Positions 43,696 through 53,091 of a stretch of DNA of 64,000 nucleotides are shown in pieces. This DNA comes from Cyanobium sp. AMD-g (GTDB lineage: Bacteria > Cyanobacteriota > Cyanobacteriia > PCC-6307 > Cyanobiaceae): NCBI RefSeq assembly GCF_024346395.1, contig NZ_JAGQCW010000004.1, forward strand, positions 62,001-126,000, in the 5' to 3' direction. The notes below the pieces were generated by a model. That model searched no databases. It was not told the origin of the DNA and saw only the letters and a list, made by a program, of their open reading frames with translations. Both the position numbers and the translations under genes were made by a program. Within the stretch, counting starts at the first letter, position 1. Every line of letters begins with the position of its first letter.

Positions 43696-45636
43696 TCAAC
43701 CATGGGGTCGGCTCTCTCCGTAGAGCGCCGCGATGGCGGCCCGGTCCCGCTCGGCGATCCGATCCCGTCGTTGCTTCAGGGTCTGGGTGAGCAGGCCGTT
43801 GTCGATGCTGAAGGGCTCCACCAGCGTCACGCCGCCGAGGCGCTCGTCCGGGCGGGACCCGGGACGGGCCGCCAGCAGACGATTGCACTCCCGGCAGAGG
43901 GCCCGCAGCAGGGCTGGATCAGCGCTGGGATAGGGGAGATTGGCCTCGGCGGCAAAGGCCTGCAGGGTCTCCGCCTTCGGCACCACCAGGGCACCGAGTT
44001 GCTTGCGGTCCTGGCCCACCAGCATCACCTGCTCCACCAGCGGAGAGGCCACCAGGGCCTCCTCCAGGGGGCCGGGCTCGATGTTCTCGCCGCTGCTGAG
44101 CACGATCGTGTCCTTGGCGCGGCCGGTGAGCACCAGGGTTCCATCGGCCAGCAGCAGGCCCAGATCGCCGGTGTCGAACCAGCCTTCCCCATCCAGCACC
44201 TTCGCCGTGGCCTCGGGCTTGTTGTGGTAGCCCGCCATCACCTGGGGCCCCTTCGCCAGCACCAGCCCCCGTTCCCCCACCGGCAGCAGGGCCCTGGTGG
44301 CGGGGTCCACCACCTTCAGGGAGGTGTCCGGCAGGGGCAGCCCGGCACTGCCGCGGCGGTTGCTCCAGGGCCGGCGGCAGGCGAGCACCGGGCTGGTCTC
44401 GGTGAGCCCGTAGCCCACCAGCAGTTCGATGCCGACGGCCTCGAAGAATCCATCGACATGGATGGCCAGGGCCCCGCCACCGCTGATGGCGGTGCGCAGC
44501 CGCCCCCCCACCAACTGACCGCGCACCTTCGGCCAGAGCAGCGCCCCGGCCGTGGCGTGCAGCGGCCAGATCAACAGGGCACCCGCCGCGGCCACCAGCC
44601 GGGTGGCAGGAGATTCCTGCGTCAAGGTGAGATCGAGAGCCACCCGCTTGCGCCGGTGGAAGGCCCGGCTGACGGCCAGGGCCTTGCGCAGCAGTCGCTG
44701 GCGGGAGGCCGGCATGGCCGCCAGGGCGTCCTCGAAACCGGAGAGCAGGGCCTCCCAGAGGCGCGGCACGCTGATCAGGTACTGGGGGCGCACCTTCTGC
44801 AGGTCGGCGCGCAGTTGCTTGAGGGTGGTGTAGGTCTGGCGGCAGCCGCAGCTCAGCAGGAAGTATTCGGCCGTGCGCTCGTAGGCATGCCAGATCGGCA
44901 GCACCGAAAGCACGTGATCCCCCGGGCTCGGCGACACCGCCACCCCGAGGGTGCCCAGTTGGTGCAGCAGGTTGGCGTGGCTGAGGGGCACCCCCTTGGG
45001 CTGGCCCGTGGTGCCGGAGGTGTACAGCAGGGTGGCCAGCCGCTCAGGTCCCCCCGTGGGGGAGGGCGGCAGGGGCCTGGAGGCACCACGGGAGAGGAAC
45101 TCCGCCCAGGTGAGGCAGGGCAGGGCCACCGGGGTGGAGGGGGCCTCGCCCTCCAGCAGCACCACGAAGCGCAGCCGCTCCAGGGCCGGGCCATCGAGGG
45201 CCAGCCGCTCCAGCAGGGCCGCCGACTCCAGCACCAGGCCGACAGCGCCGGCGTCCTCGAGGATGTAGCGCAGTTCCTCGGCCGGCGCCGCGCTGCCGCG
45301 CACGGCATCGGCCGCTCCGGCCCGCATCAGTCCCTGGTCGGCCACGAGCCAGCGGGGGCCGTTTTCGGCAAACAGGGCCACCACATCGCCGCTGGCGACC
45401 CCCAGATCGGCGAAGGCCGCCGCGGCCCGGTCGATCGCCTGGCGCAGCTCGTCGAATCGCAGCGTTTCCGGATGGCGGCCATGGGGGGCATCCAGCGCCA
45501 GCTGGGAGCCATAGAGGCGCTCCAGCTCAGGCCAGAGACCTTCCAGTCCCTCGAGCTGGCTCCAGTCACGGCGGCTCACAAGGGCGCGGCGGTCCTGGTC
45601 GTTGCCACTCCAGTGGATCTCGGCTCTGGCGTTCAT
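43696..45636 (-). CDS. aas: Long-chain acyl-ACP/acyl-CoA synthetase
   Basis: AMP-forming ligase; in cyanobacteria the single such enzyme acts as acyl-ACP synthetase, recycling free fatty acids. 646 residues: P-loop-like LLYTSGTTGQPKGVPLSH, VLPIWHAYERTAEYFLL, YGLTETSPVLACRRPWSNR, and GWFDTGDLGLLLADGTLVLT with GRAKDTIVLSSGENIEPGPL, the A5-A8 motifs. The product being acyl-ACP rather than acyl-CoA is inferred from the lineage. Confidence 0.9.
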   Translation of the reverse strand: MNARAEIHWSGNDQDRRALVSRRDWSQLEGLEGLWPELERLYGSQLALDAPHGRHPETLRFDELRQAIDRAAAAFADLGVASGDVVALFAENGPRWLVADQGLMRAGAADAVRGSAAPAEELRYILEDAGAVGLVLESAALLERLALDGPALERLRFVVLLEGEAPSTPVALPCLTWAEFLSRGASRPLPPSPTGGPERLATLLYTSGTTGQPKGVPLSHANLLHQLGTLGVAVSPSPGDHVLSVLPIWHAYERTAEYFLLSCGCRQTYTTLKQLRADLQKVRPQYLISVPRLWEALLSGFEDALAAMPASRQRLLRKALAVSRAFHRRKRVALDLTLTQESPATRLVAAAGALLIWPLHATAGALLWPKVRGQLVGGRLRTAISGGGALAIHVDGFFEAVGIELLVGYGLTETSPVLACRRPWSNRRGSAGLPLPDTSLKVVDPATRALLPVGERGLVLAKGPQVMAGYHNKPEATAKVLDGEGWFDTGDLGLLLADGTLVLTGRAKDTIVLSSGENIEPGPLEEALVASPLVEQVMLVGQDRKQLGALVVPKAETLQAFAAEANLPYPSADPALLRALCRECNRLLAARPGSRPDERLGGVTLVEPFSIDNGLLTQTLKQRRDRIAERDRAAIAALYGESRPHG

Positions 45637-45663
45637 GGGCGGCCGGCGCAGGGCAACGGATGG

Positions 45664-46344
45664 TCAGGATTCTCCCAGTCCTTCCTCCGGCGCGGGCGGC
45701 CGCAGGGTCAGACCGAAGCGGCGGGCGAAGGCCGCCAGCAGCAGCGGCGCCACCTGCTCCGGGGTGAGGCTGGGCCGCCAGTCCGACAGACGTCCCACCG
45801 GCCGGTCGGCCAGACCACAGGGAACGATGGCGCCGAAGCCCTCCAGGGAACCGTTCACGTTCAGGGCCAGGCCGTGCTGGCTGATCCAGCGCCGGGCCCC
45901 CACCCCGATCGCCGCCAGCTTGCGGCCCTCGAGCCACACGCCGGTGAGGCCCTCGAGGCGCTCCCCCTCCAGCCCCAGCGCCTGCAGCACGGCCAGCACC
46001 ACGTCCTCAAGCGCCCTCAGATAGAGGTGCAGGTCACCGCCATGGCGTTGGAGGTCGAGCACCGGATAGAGCACCAGCTGGCCGGGCCCGTGGTGGGTGA
46101 CTTCACCGCCCCGATCGATGCGGTACAACGGCAGGGGCGGGTGGTCAGGGTCGAAACCGAGGTGGGACAGGCTCGCCCCGCGGCCCAGGGTGTAGCAGGG
46201 GGTGTGCTGCAGCAGCAGCAGGGCGTCGGGAGCGGAGGGGTCATCGAGCCGGCGGCGCTGCAGACGACGCTGCCAGTCCCAGGCCAGCGGGAACGGCACC
46301 GGGCCCTGGGCTTCAAAAAGAATTGCGGGAGTGTTGGGGGCCAT
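45664..46344 (-). CDS. lipB: Octanoyl-ACP:protein octanoyltransferase
   Basis: Transfers octanoate to lipoyl domains such as that of pdhC. 226 residues: [60 protein letters not shown], and the catalytic Cys in [15 protein letters not shown]. Complete. Diverges from hpf with 63 bp between start codons. Confidence 0.95.
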   Translation of the reverse strand: MAPNTPAILFEAQGPVPFPLAWDWQRRLQRRRLDDPSAPDALLLLQHTPCYTLGRGASLSHLGFDPDHPPLPLYRIDRGGEVTHHGPGQLVLYPVLDLQRHGGDLHLYLRALEDVVLAVLQALGLEGERLEGLTGVWLEGRKLAAIGVGARRWISQHGLALNVNGSLEGFGAIVPCGLADRPVGRLSDWRPSLTPEQVAPLLLAAFARRFGLTLRPPAPEEGLGES

Positions 46345-46372
46345 GCACCTGCGTTCCTAGCCTGAGGTCGTC

Positions 46373-46393
46373 CCAGAGCCAGAATTCCTCTGG
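46373..46393 (+). promoter_or_regulatory. Hairpin in the hpf leader
   Basis: CCAGAG (46373-46378) and CTCTGG (46388-46393) form a 6-bp stem with a 9-nt loop, ending 14 bp before the hpf start and overlapping the GGAG that could be its ribosome site. It could modulate translation; no T-run follows. Confidence 0.4.
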
Positions 46394-46407
46394 AGACGAG
46401 CACCCGA

Positions 46408-46995
46408 ATGAAACTGCTGATCCACGGCCGCAACCTCGACGTCACACCAGCGATCAGGGAGTACACCGAAACCAAGCTCAACCGCGCCATCAGCCACTTC
46501 GATGGCATCGTCAAGGAAGCCGATGTGCATCTGTCGGTGGCCCGCAACCCCAGGGTTCCACAGCAGACGGCCGAGGTCACCGTTTTCGCCAACGGCATGG
46601 TGATCCGGGCCCAGGAACGCAGCGAGAACCTGTACGCCAGCATTGACATGGTGGCCACGAAGCTGAGCCGCCAGCTGACCCGCTACAAGGACCGTCTGCA
46701 GGAGCGCACCCAGGGACCGGTGCACCGCTCGGCCGCCGCCGAGGAAGCCGGAGCCGCCACGCTGCCCAACCCCGGGGACTCGCTCACCGATGGTCTCGAG
46801 CCCGCCGTGCCCCATCGCGGCGTGCGCCGCAAGTACTTCGCCATGCCGGCGATGGAGCTGGAGGAGGCCCTGCACCAGCTGGATCTGATCGACCACGATT
46901 TCTACATGTTCCGCGATGCGGGCACGGGCCAGATCCAGGTGGTCTACCGACGCAACCACGGTGGATTCGGCGTCATCCAGGCCCGTGACACCTGA
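46408..46995 (+). CDS. hpf: Ribosome hibernation-promoting factor, long form (LrtA)
   Basis: Long HPF that dimerises 70S ribosomes in the dark or starvation; the cyanobacterial homologue is known as light-repressed LrtA. 195 residues: N-terminal S30AE domain MKLLIHGRNLDVTPAIREYT with ITRYKDRLQERT-like end near residue 98, a linker, and the C-terminal dimerisation domain VRRKYFAMPAMELEEALHQL with DHDFYMFRDAGTGQIQVVYR. Its last 11 bases overlap deoC. Confidence 0.93.
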   Translation: MKLLIHGRNLDVTPAIREYTETKLNRAISHFDGIVKEADVHLSVARNPRVPQQTAEVTVFANGMVIRAQERSENLYASIDMVATKLSRQLTRYKDRLQERTQGPVHRSAAAEEAGAATLPNPGDSLTDGLEPAVPHRGVRRKYFAMPAMELEEALHQLDLIDHDFYMFRDAGTGQIQVVYRRNHGGFGVIQARDT

Positions 46996-47662
46996 ACGGC
47001 AAGCGGAACGTCCCGATCTCGCCCCCCTGATCGACCACGCCCTTCTGGACCCGCACCAGGGCCAGGAGGCGATTCTGCGCTGCTGCGATGAGGCCCGCCA
47101 CTTCGGTTTTGCCGGCGTGTGCCTGGCCTCGCGCTGGCTGCCGCTGGCCCGCGAACGGCTGCCGGTCGACGGGGCGGTGAAACTGATCGCCGTGGTGGGG
47201 TTCCCCTTTGGAGCCATCCCTACGGCGATCAAACGGGCCGAGGCCGAGTGGGCCGCCGCCGCCGGTGCCGACGAACTGGATGTGGTACCGGATTTCGGCG
47301 CCCTCGCCGATGGTGACGGCACTGCCGTGCTCGACGACCTGGCGGCCATCACCGACCTGGGCCTGCCGGTGAAGGTGATCCTGGAGGTGGGCCGCCTCGA
47401 CCCCGAGGCCCTGGCCCTGCTGGTGGAGGTCAGCATCGATGCCGGCGTTCGCTACCTCAAGACAGGCAGCGGTTTCGGGCCTCCGGTGACGGCCGACCAG
47501 GTGGGGCAACTGATGGCCCTGGCCCGGGGCCGCGCCGCGGTGAAGGCCTCCGGGGGCATTGCCGATCTGGAGCAGGCGCTGGCCCTGGTGGCAGCTGGAG
47601 CCAGCCGGTTGGGCACCAGCCGGGGCGTGGCCCTGATGCAGGCCCTGCGCGCCGGTGCCTGA
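46985..47662 (+). CDS. deoC: Deoxyribose-phosphate aldolase
   Basis: Class I aldolase cleaving 2-deoxyribose 5-phosphate. 225 residues from GTG 46985: IDHALLDPHQGQEAIL, VCLASRWLPLARERL, KLIAVVGFPFGAIPTAIKRA, the Schiff-base Lys in RYLKTGSGFGPPV, and AVKASGGIADLEQAL. The start overlaps hpf and the end overlaps recO by 8 bp. Confidence 0.93.
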   Translation: MTPERQAERPDLAPLIDHALLDPHQGQEAILRCCDEARHFGFAGVCLASRWLPLARERLPVDGAVKLIAVVGFPFGAIPTAIKRAEAEWAAAAGADELDVVPDFGALADGDGTAVLDDLAAITDLGLPVKVILEVGRLDPEALALLVEVSIDAGVRYLKTGSGFGPPVTADQVGQLMALARGRAAVKASGGIADLEQALALVAAGASRLGTSRGVALMQALRAGA

Positions 47663-48461
47663 AGGCCACCTCGAGGGCCTGGCGCTCACCTGTCGCCCCC
47701 TGGGCGAACACGACCGACTGCTCACCCTGCTCAGCGAGACCGAAGGCCTCACCCGGCTGGCGGTGCCGGGGGCACGCCGTCCGAAGAGCAGCCTGGCGGC
47801 GGCGGTGCCCCTGGCCCACCTGTTTCTTCAGGTGGGGGGCGGCCGTGGCCTGCGGCGGGTGCGCCAGCTGCGGATGCTGCGCAACTACAGCGGCCTGGCC
47901 CAGCGGCTGGAGACCCTGGCCGCCGCCCAGGCCCTGGCCGAGCTCTGCCTGAAACTCGTTCCCGCCGATGCTCCCGCCCCGGGCGTGCTCGCCGACCTGC
48001 TGCTCCAGCTGGGGCGTCTGGAGGCGGTGGTGACCGACCGCGCTGAGCGGGTGGAGGCCCTGGCGGTGGCCGTGCAGGGAAGCGTCCACCTGCTGGCCCT
48101 GGGGGGCTTCGCCCTGCCCCTGCAGCACTGCGTCCGCAGCGGCGCCCCGCTTCTGCCGCCGATCGGCGACTGGGCCTGGCGCTGCAGCCTGCTACCCAGC
48201 GAAGGGCTGGCGATCGGCGCCATACCGGGGGCCCGGGTGATGCTCAACCCCTCCGAGCTGGCCCTGCTGCAGCGGCTGACGCGCCCCGCCCTGCCCCGCC
48301 GCCGCGACGGCCAGCTGATGGGGCCGGAGGTGGTGTGGCTGCACCTGCTGGATCTGGTGGAGTCCTGGTGCGGGGAGCATCTCGGTCAGAGACCCCGAGC
48401 CTTCAGACTGCTGCGGACCGCCTGCGACCCCATGCCCTCCCAACCGTCCGAGCCAGCATGA
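47655..48461 (+). CDS. recO: DNA repair protein RecO
   Basis: RecFOR-pathway mediator. 268 residues from GTG 47655: N-terminal OB-fold part GLALTCRPLGEHDRLLTLLS, VPGARRPKSSLAAAVPLAHL, VRQLRMLRNYSGLAQRLETL, and a helical C-terminal half. The zinc-finger cysteines of many RecO proteins are not evident; only LQHCVRSGAPLLPP retains one. Overlaps the MFS gene start by 4 bp (ATGA). Confidence 0.85.
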   Translation: MPEGHLEGLALTCRPLGEHDRLLTLLSETEGLTRLAVPGARRPKSSLAAAVPLAHLFLQVGGGRGLRRVRQLRMLRNYSGLAQRLETLAAAQALAELCLKLVPADAPAPGVLADLLLQLGRLEAVVTDRAERVEALAVAVQGSVHLLALGGFALPLQHCVRSGAPLLPPIGDWAWRCSLLPSEGLAIGAIPGARVMLNPSELALLQRLTRPALPRRRDGQLMGPEVVWLHLLDLVESWCGEHLGQRPRAFRLLRTACDPMPSQPSEPA

Positions 48462-49798
48462 GCCCGAGCGGCAAGATCGAACGGGGACTGGCCGGAGTCC
48501 TTGCCCTGCCGGGGTTCCGGCGGCTTTGGATCGGCCAGGTGTTTTCCCAGCTGGCGGACAAGTTCTACATCGTGCTGATGGTGTTCCTGATCGCCCAGTA
48601 CTGGGTGACGGACACGCCGCAGAGCAACGCGGCCCTCGCCGAGGCGGCCGCGGCCTTCCGGATGAGTTTCGAGACCCGGGCCCAGATGATCACCCTGCTG
48701 GCCACCGGCATCTACGTGGCCAACACCGTGCCGGCGATGCTGCTGGGGACGGTGGCGGGCGTCTGGGCCGACCGCTGGCCGAAGCGCACCGTGATGGTGG
48801 CCTCTAACGGCCTGCGTGCGGCCCTGGTGATGCTGGCCCCCCTGTGCCTGCTGCCGGGGCCGATGTGGCTGGGGCTCAGCTGGGGCTACTGGGCCCTGGT
48901 GGTCATGACGTTCTTTGAATCGGTGCTGACCCAGTTCTTCGCGCCGGCCGAGCAGGCGGCCATCCCGCTGCTGGTGAGCTATCCCCAGCTGCTCGCCGCC
49001 AATTCGGTGTACCAGGCCACCAGCATGGCCGCCACCATCGTCGGTTTCGCCCTCGGTGATCCGATCCTGCGCCTGCTGCGCACCCTCCTGGCCCAGGTGG
49101 GCATCCCCGGCGGCGAATTCGTGCTGTTGCCGCTGTGTTACGGCGCTGCGGCCGTGGCCATCGCCGGCATCGAGATCTCCGAACCGCCGCGGGAGCCACG
49201 CTCCATCTCCGTCTGGGAGGAGATCGGCGAAGGGGTCCAGGTGCTGCGGGAGCGTCCCAAGGTGCGCAGCGCCATGATCCAGCTGGTGCTGCTCTACAGC
49301 CTGCTCGCGGCCCTCTACGTGCTGGCCATCAGCCTGGCGGCGGCGATCGGCGGGCTGGGTCCCACCCGCTTCGGGGTGCTGCTGGCCATGAGCGGGCTGG
49401 GGTTGGCGGTGGGGGCCCTGGCGATGGCCCAGCTGGGCGAACGTTTCAGCCGGCGGGGCCTGGCCAGCGCAGGACTGGGAACCATCGCCTGGTGCCTGGT
49501 GCTGCTGGGCCAGCTGCGCGGCAACCTGGTGTTCACCCTGCTGCTCTGCGGCCTGCTGGGGGTGGGCGCGGCCCTGCTGGCGATCCCCGCCCAGACCACG
49601 ATCCAGGAAGACACCCCGGAAAACCAGCGGGGCCGGGTGTTCGGCCTGCAGAACAACCTGATCAACATCGCCCTCAGCCTGCCCCTGGTGCTGGCGGGCA
49701 CCGTGGTCAGCCGCTATGGGCTGCTGCCGGTGCTGTGGGGGCTGGCGGCCATCGCGGCCATCGCCGCCCTGAGTGAACGCCCCTGGCGCAGCAGCTGA
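48458..49798 (+). CDS. MFS transporter
   Basis: 446 residues, about 11-12 helices. FRRLWIGQVFSQLADKFYIV opens the first helix, GVWADRWPKRTVMVASNGLR is the MFS loop 2-3 motif, and TTIQEDTPENQRGRVFGLQN resembles the loop motif of drug-efflux/EntS-like members. Substrate unknown. Coupled to recO by a 4-bp overlap. Confidence 0.85.
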   Translation: MSPSGKIERGLAGVLALPGFRRLWIGQVFSQLADKFYIVLMVFLIAQYWVTDTPQSNAALAEAAAAFRMSFETRAQMITLLATGIYVANTVPAMLLGTVAGVWADRWPKRTVMVASNGLRAALVMLAPLCLLPGPMWLGLSWGYWALVVMTFFESVLTQFFAPAEQAAIPLLVSYPQLLAANSVYQATSMAATIVGFALGDPILRLLRTLLAQVGIPGGEFVLLPLCYGAAAVAIAGIEISEPPREPRSISVWEEIGEGVQVLRERPKVRSAMIQLVLLYSLLAALYVLAISLAAAIGGLGPTRFGVLLAMSGLGLAVGALAMAQLGERFSRRGLASAGLGTIAWCLVLLGQLRGNLVFTLLLCGLLGVGAALLAIPAQTTIQEDTPENQRGRVFGLQNNLINIALSLPLVLAGTVVSRYGLLPVLWGLAAIAAIAALSERPWRSS

Positions 49799-49850
49799 AC
49801 GGACTGCCCATCGCTGCTAAATTCTGCTGTTGCGAGTGGCCATACAGGTG

Positions 49851-51035
49851 ATGCACGTTGCCTGGTTGGGCAAGAAATCGCCGTTCTGCGGCAATGTCAC
49901 CTACGGCCTGAGCACCACCGAAGCTCTGCGGCAGCGCGGCCACTCGGTGAGCTTCATTCACTTCGACACGCCCACCCCCTCCCTGGGACGCCCCGAGGCG
50001 GGTTCGGGGGATCTGCCGCCCCTGGGAGGGCCGGACCAGAACCCCGAGGTGGCCCTGCCTTACCTGGTGAAGTCGCAGGTGTACACGATTCCCTCCCCTG
50101 GCGCCCAGAGGGAGTTGCGGGAGTCTTTGGAGCGGCAGCGGCCCGATCTGGTCCACGCCAGCCTCACCCTCTCCCCCCTCGACTTCCGGCTGCCCGACCT
50201 CTGTCAGCAGCTGGGGCTGCCGTTGGTGGCCACCTTCCATCCCCCCTTCGACGCCGGGCTGCGCAACCTCACCGCGGGCACCCAGCAGCTGACCTACCAG
50301 CTCTACGCGCCCTCCCTGGCGAAGTTCGATCGGGTGATCGTGTTCTCCGAGCTGCAGGCCGAGGTGCTGGTGCGCCTGGGGGTGCGGCGCGAGCGGCTGG
50401 CGGTGATTCCCAATGGCGTGGACACCGACACCTGGGCGCCAGCGGTCCCGGGCAGCGAACCCGAACTGGCCCAGCTGCGCCTGAGGGTGGGCGGCCGACG
50501 CGTGTTCCTCTACATGGGCCGGGTGGCCACGGAAAAGAACGTTGAGGCCCTGCTGAAGGCCTGGCGGCTGGTGCGCCCCCAGGGCTGCGTGCTCGTGATC
50601 GTGGGGGACGGCCCCCTGCGCTCCTCCCTCCAGAGCGGAACGGAGGCCGATGTGATCTGGTGGGGCTACGAGGCCAGCCGGGCCCGGCGGGTCGCCCTGC
50701 TGCAGCTCGCCGAGGTGTTCCTGCTGCCCTCACTCGTGGAGGGGCTCTCCCTGGCCCTGCTGGAGGCCATGGCCTGCGGCACCGCCTGCGTGGCCACCGA
50801 TGCCGGTGCCGACGGGGAGGTGCTGGAGGGCGGTGCGGGCATCGTGATCAGCACCCAGGGTGTCACCACCCAGCTGCGCACCCTGCTGCCGGTGTTGCGG
50901 GACCAACCGGTGCTGACCGCGGAACTGGGACGGCGGGCCCGCAACAGAGCCCTGGAGCGCTACACCCTGACCGGCAACATTGACGCTCTTGAGAAGCTTT
51001 ACCAGGAGCTCTGCCCCCAACCGGTGGCGGCATGA
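49851..51035 (+). CDS. GT4-family glycosyltransferase, conserved in cyanobacteria
   Basis: 394 residues from ATG 49851 (MHVAWLGKKSPFCGNVTYGL). GT-B fold: N-terminal acceptor domain with LVATFHPPFDAGLR, hinge FDRVIVFSELQAEVLVRLGV, nucleotide-sugar domain VFLYMGRVATEKNVEALLKA, and the E-x7-E motif in PSLVEGLSLALLEAMACG. TTG 49830 also opens the frame, but the preceding TAAATT (49818-49823) looks like a -10 element and leaves a short leader for the ATG. Acceptor unknown; a membrane glycolipid is possible. Confidence 0.85.
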   Translation: MHVAWLGKKSPFCGNVTYGLSTTEALRQRGHSVSFIHFDTPTPSLGRPEAGSGDLPPLGGPDQNPEVALPYLVKSQVYTIPSPGAQRELRESLERQRPDLVHASLTLSPLDFRLPDLCQQLGLPLVATFHPPFDAGLRNLTAGTQQLTYQLYAPSLAKFDRVIVFSELQAEVLVRLGVRRERLAVIPNGVDTDTWAPAVPGSEPELAQLRLRVGGRRVFLYMGRVATEKNVEALLKAWRLVRPQGCVLVIVGDGPLRSSLQSGTEADVIWWGYEASRARRVALLQLAEVFLLPSLVEGLSLALLEAMACGTACVATDAGADGEVLEGGAGIVISTQGVTTQLRTLLPVLRDQPVLTAELGRRARNRALERYTLTGNIDALEKLYQELCPQPVAA

Positions 51036-51112
51036 TCTGGATTTTTTCAGCCACTTTTCATCCCTGCCGATTGACTCGGATCACGCCAAGATGAAGCACG
51101 GTTCCAGGCGCC

Positions 51113-51592
51113 ATGAACTCACCCCTCTCCCTTCAGGGACGTTCGGCCCAGCGGGCGATCGTCCCCACCGCCACCCAGGTCATGACCTGCCCTGAACGGC
51201 CAACGTCCGAACGACCCACCGTCTCGATCGTCGACGATGACCCCCACATCCGAGCCATGGTGGCCGAAGAGCTGGCGGACGCCGGCTGCGACGTCCGCAC
51301 CCTCACCAATGGCCTGGGCCTCCAGAAGGCGCTGGGAGAAGGTGGAATCGATCTGGTCATCCTCGACGTGCAGATGCCCGACTGCGACGGCATCGAATGC
51401 CTGCGTGATCTGCGCGCCCACGGTTTCACCGTGCCGGTGGTGATCTTCACCTCCTTGAACGATCCCGAACGGCGCCGACAGGCCCAGGAGGCTGGCGCCG
51501 ACGACTATGTGCTGAAGCACGAACTGCTCGCCAAGCTGCCCGATCTGCTGGAGCGGCTCCTGCCCAAGCGGAGCGAGAACAGTCCCCTGTGA
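51113..51592 (+). CDS. Stand-alone response regulator receiver
   Basis: 159 residues: about 35 residues of leader, then a full receiver with acidic triad DDD at 41-43, phospho-acceptor Asp85 in LVILDVQMPD, Thr113 in VVIFTSLND and Lys135 in DDYVLKHELL. No output domain. The next gene is its presumed partner kinase, overlapping by 4 bp (GTGA). ATG 51182 is an alternative start that would remove most of the leader. Confidence 0.88.
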   Translation: MNSPLSLQGRSAQRAIVPTATQVMTCPERPTSERPTVSIVDDDPHIRAMVAEELADAGCDVRTLTNGLGLQKALGEGGIDLVILDVQMPDCDGIECLRDLRAHGFTVPVVIFTSLNDPERRRQAQEAGADDYVLKHELLAKLPDLLERLLPKRSENSPL

Positions 51593-53091
51593 CGACCCAG
51601 CCACCCGTCCCCCCCCAGGCTGGGTCGCCTGCCCAACGCTGGCGGCACCGCCTGTTCGGCAGCCTGCTCGGCCAGCTCAGGCTGGCGGCCTTCACGTCGG
51701 TGTTCCTTGGATTCACCGCCGCTTCGGCTTTCACCGTGCTGATCAATCAGCAGTGCCTGCTGCGCCAGCAACAGGCGGGGCAACGGCTGACGGCGGGCTC
51801 GCTCACGCTCTCGCTCGATCAGAGCAGCAGCGACCCCTCCCCGGGAAATGCCAGCCACCTGCGCCAGGAACTGGATCGCCTCAGTGTCAAGGAGCGCTTC
51901 TTCTGGGTGCAGCACAGCGACGGCTCCCTGGTGGTGCCAAGGCCCAGTTCCAGCCAGACCACGGCCTTTTCAGGGCTCGTCGAGCAGTCCATGGCGGCGC
52001 CCAAGGGCCCCTGGCCCGGGCCCAGCATCACGCCGCTGTTGATCGGGACGGACTACCGGCTGGTGAAGGACCTTGAGGGCAACAGCTACCTCAGCCATCC
52101 CCTGCATCGCTCCGCCGAAGGCAGCCAGCTGTGGGTGGCCGAGGACATCAGCCCCAACATCACCACGCTGCGCACCATGCTGCTGGGGCTGCTCGGGGTC
52201 TGGATCCTGTGCCTTGTCCTCACCCTGGTGGCGATCTCGATCCTGACGCGACGCATCCTCCAGCCCCTGCGCGATCTCCATCTGATGGCGGCTGGTGTGA
52301 CGTCGGAAAGCCTCGCCACCAGCCACCTCAAGCTGGAGCGGGCGCCCCTGGAAGTGGCGGAGCTGGCAGGGTCCTTCAATGACCTCCTCGACCGGCTGGC
52401 CCTGGCCTGGAGCCAGCAGCGGCACTTCGTGGGGCTCGTCTCGCACGAGCTGCGCAACCCCCTGATGATCATCGGCGGCTATCTGCGCCGCCTGCAGCGC
52501 CGCGGCCAGAACCTGGATCCGGAGCAGATGCGTGCCCTGGCCACCACCGAGGCCGAGACCCACCGCATCACCCGCATGCTCAACGACCTGCTGGATCTTT
52601 CCCGCAGCGAATCCGGCCAGTTGCAGATGGTGCTGGCGCCGGTGGCGGTGGATGAGGTGCTCACCACCGCCTGCGACCTGGCCCGCAGCCAGCTGTCACG
52701 CCCCCTGCTGCTCACCCTGCCCAAGGAGGCCGCTGAGGGGCCGATCAAGGCCGTGGCCGAAACCGACCGCCTGCAGCAGGTGCTGCTCAACCTGATCGAG
52801 AACGCCGACAAGTATTCGCCTCCTGGCCGGCCGATCAACCTCGATCTGTCCCAGGGCGCAGGGACGCTGTGCATCAGCGTCCAGGACCAGGGCATCGGCA
52901 TCGCCCCCGAGGACATCCCCAAGGTGTTTGACCGCTTCCACCGCGGCCGCAACGCCATCGAGCATGAGCGGGGCTCAGGGCTGGGCCTGTCGGTGGTGAA
53001 GCTGTTGGTGGAGGCGATGGGGGGCTCCATCGACGTCGAGAGCGAGATCGCGGTCGGGAGCCGCTTCCACATCCACCTGCCGGCGGCTTAG
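51589..53091 (+). CDS. Sensor histidine kinase
   Basis: 500 residues from GTG 51589. Two membrane helices (LAAFTSVFLGFTAASAFTVL at about 30-50 and MLLGLLGVWILCLVLTLVAI at about 198-217) enclose a roughly 145-residue periplasmic sensor of unknown ligand; then HAMP (RILQPLRDLHLMAAGVTSES), HisKA with His286 in VSHELRNPLMIIGGYL, and HATPase with NLIENADKYSPPG, DQGIGIAPEDIPKVF and GSGLGLSVVKLLV. Complete kinase core. Convergent with the next gene, overlapping by 4 bp. Confidence 0.93.
   Translation: MTTQPPVPPQAGSPAQRWRHRLFGSLLGQLRLAAFTSVFLGFTAASAFTVLINQQCLLRQQQAGQRLTAGSLTLSLDQSSSDPSPGNASHLRQELDRLSVKERFFWVQHSDGSLVVPRPSSSQTTAFSGLVEQSMAAPKGPWPGPSITPLLIGTDYRLVKDLEGNSYLSHPLHRSAEGSQLWVAEDISPNITTLRTMLLGLLGVWILCLVLTLVAISILTRRILQPLRDLHLMAAGVTSESLATSHLKLERAPLEVAELAGSFNDLLDRLALAWSQQRHFVGLVSHELRNPLMIIGGYLRRLQRRGQNLDPEQMRALATTEAETHRITRMLNDLLDLSRSESGQLQMVLAPVAVDEVLTTACDLARSQLSRPLLLTLPKEAAEGPIKAVAETDRLQQVLLNLIENADKYSPPGRPINLDLSQGAGTLCISVQDQGIGIAPEDIPKVFDRFHRGRNAIEHERGSGLGLSVVKLLVEAMGGSIDVESEIAVGSRFHIHLPAA

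Noticed and set aside
43702-46365. Very long plus-strand open frame (about 890 codons) opposite the acyl synthetase and lipB genes
   Set aside because: It is the antisense shadow of two well-supported genes in high-G+C DNA; its translation is low-complexity Gly/Gln/His/Arg and matches nothing.
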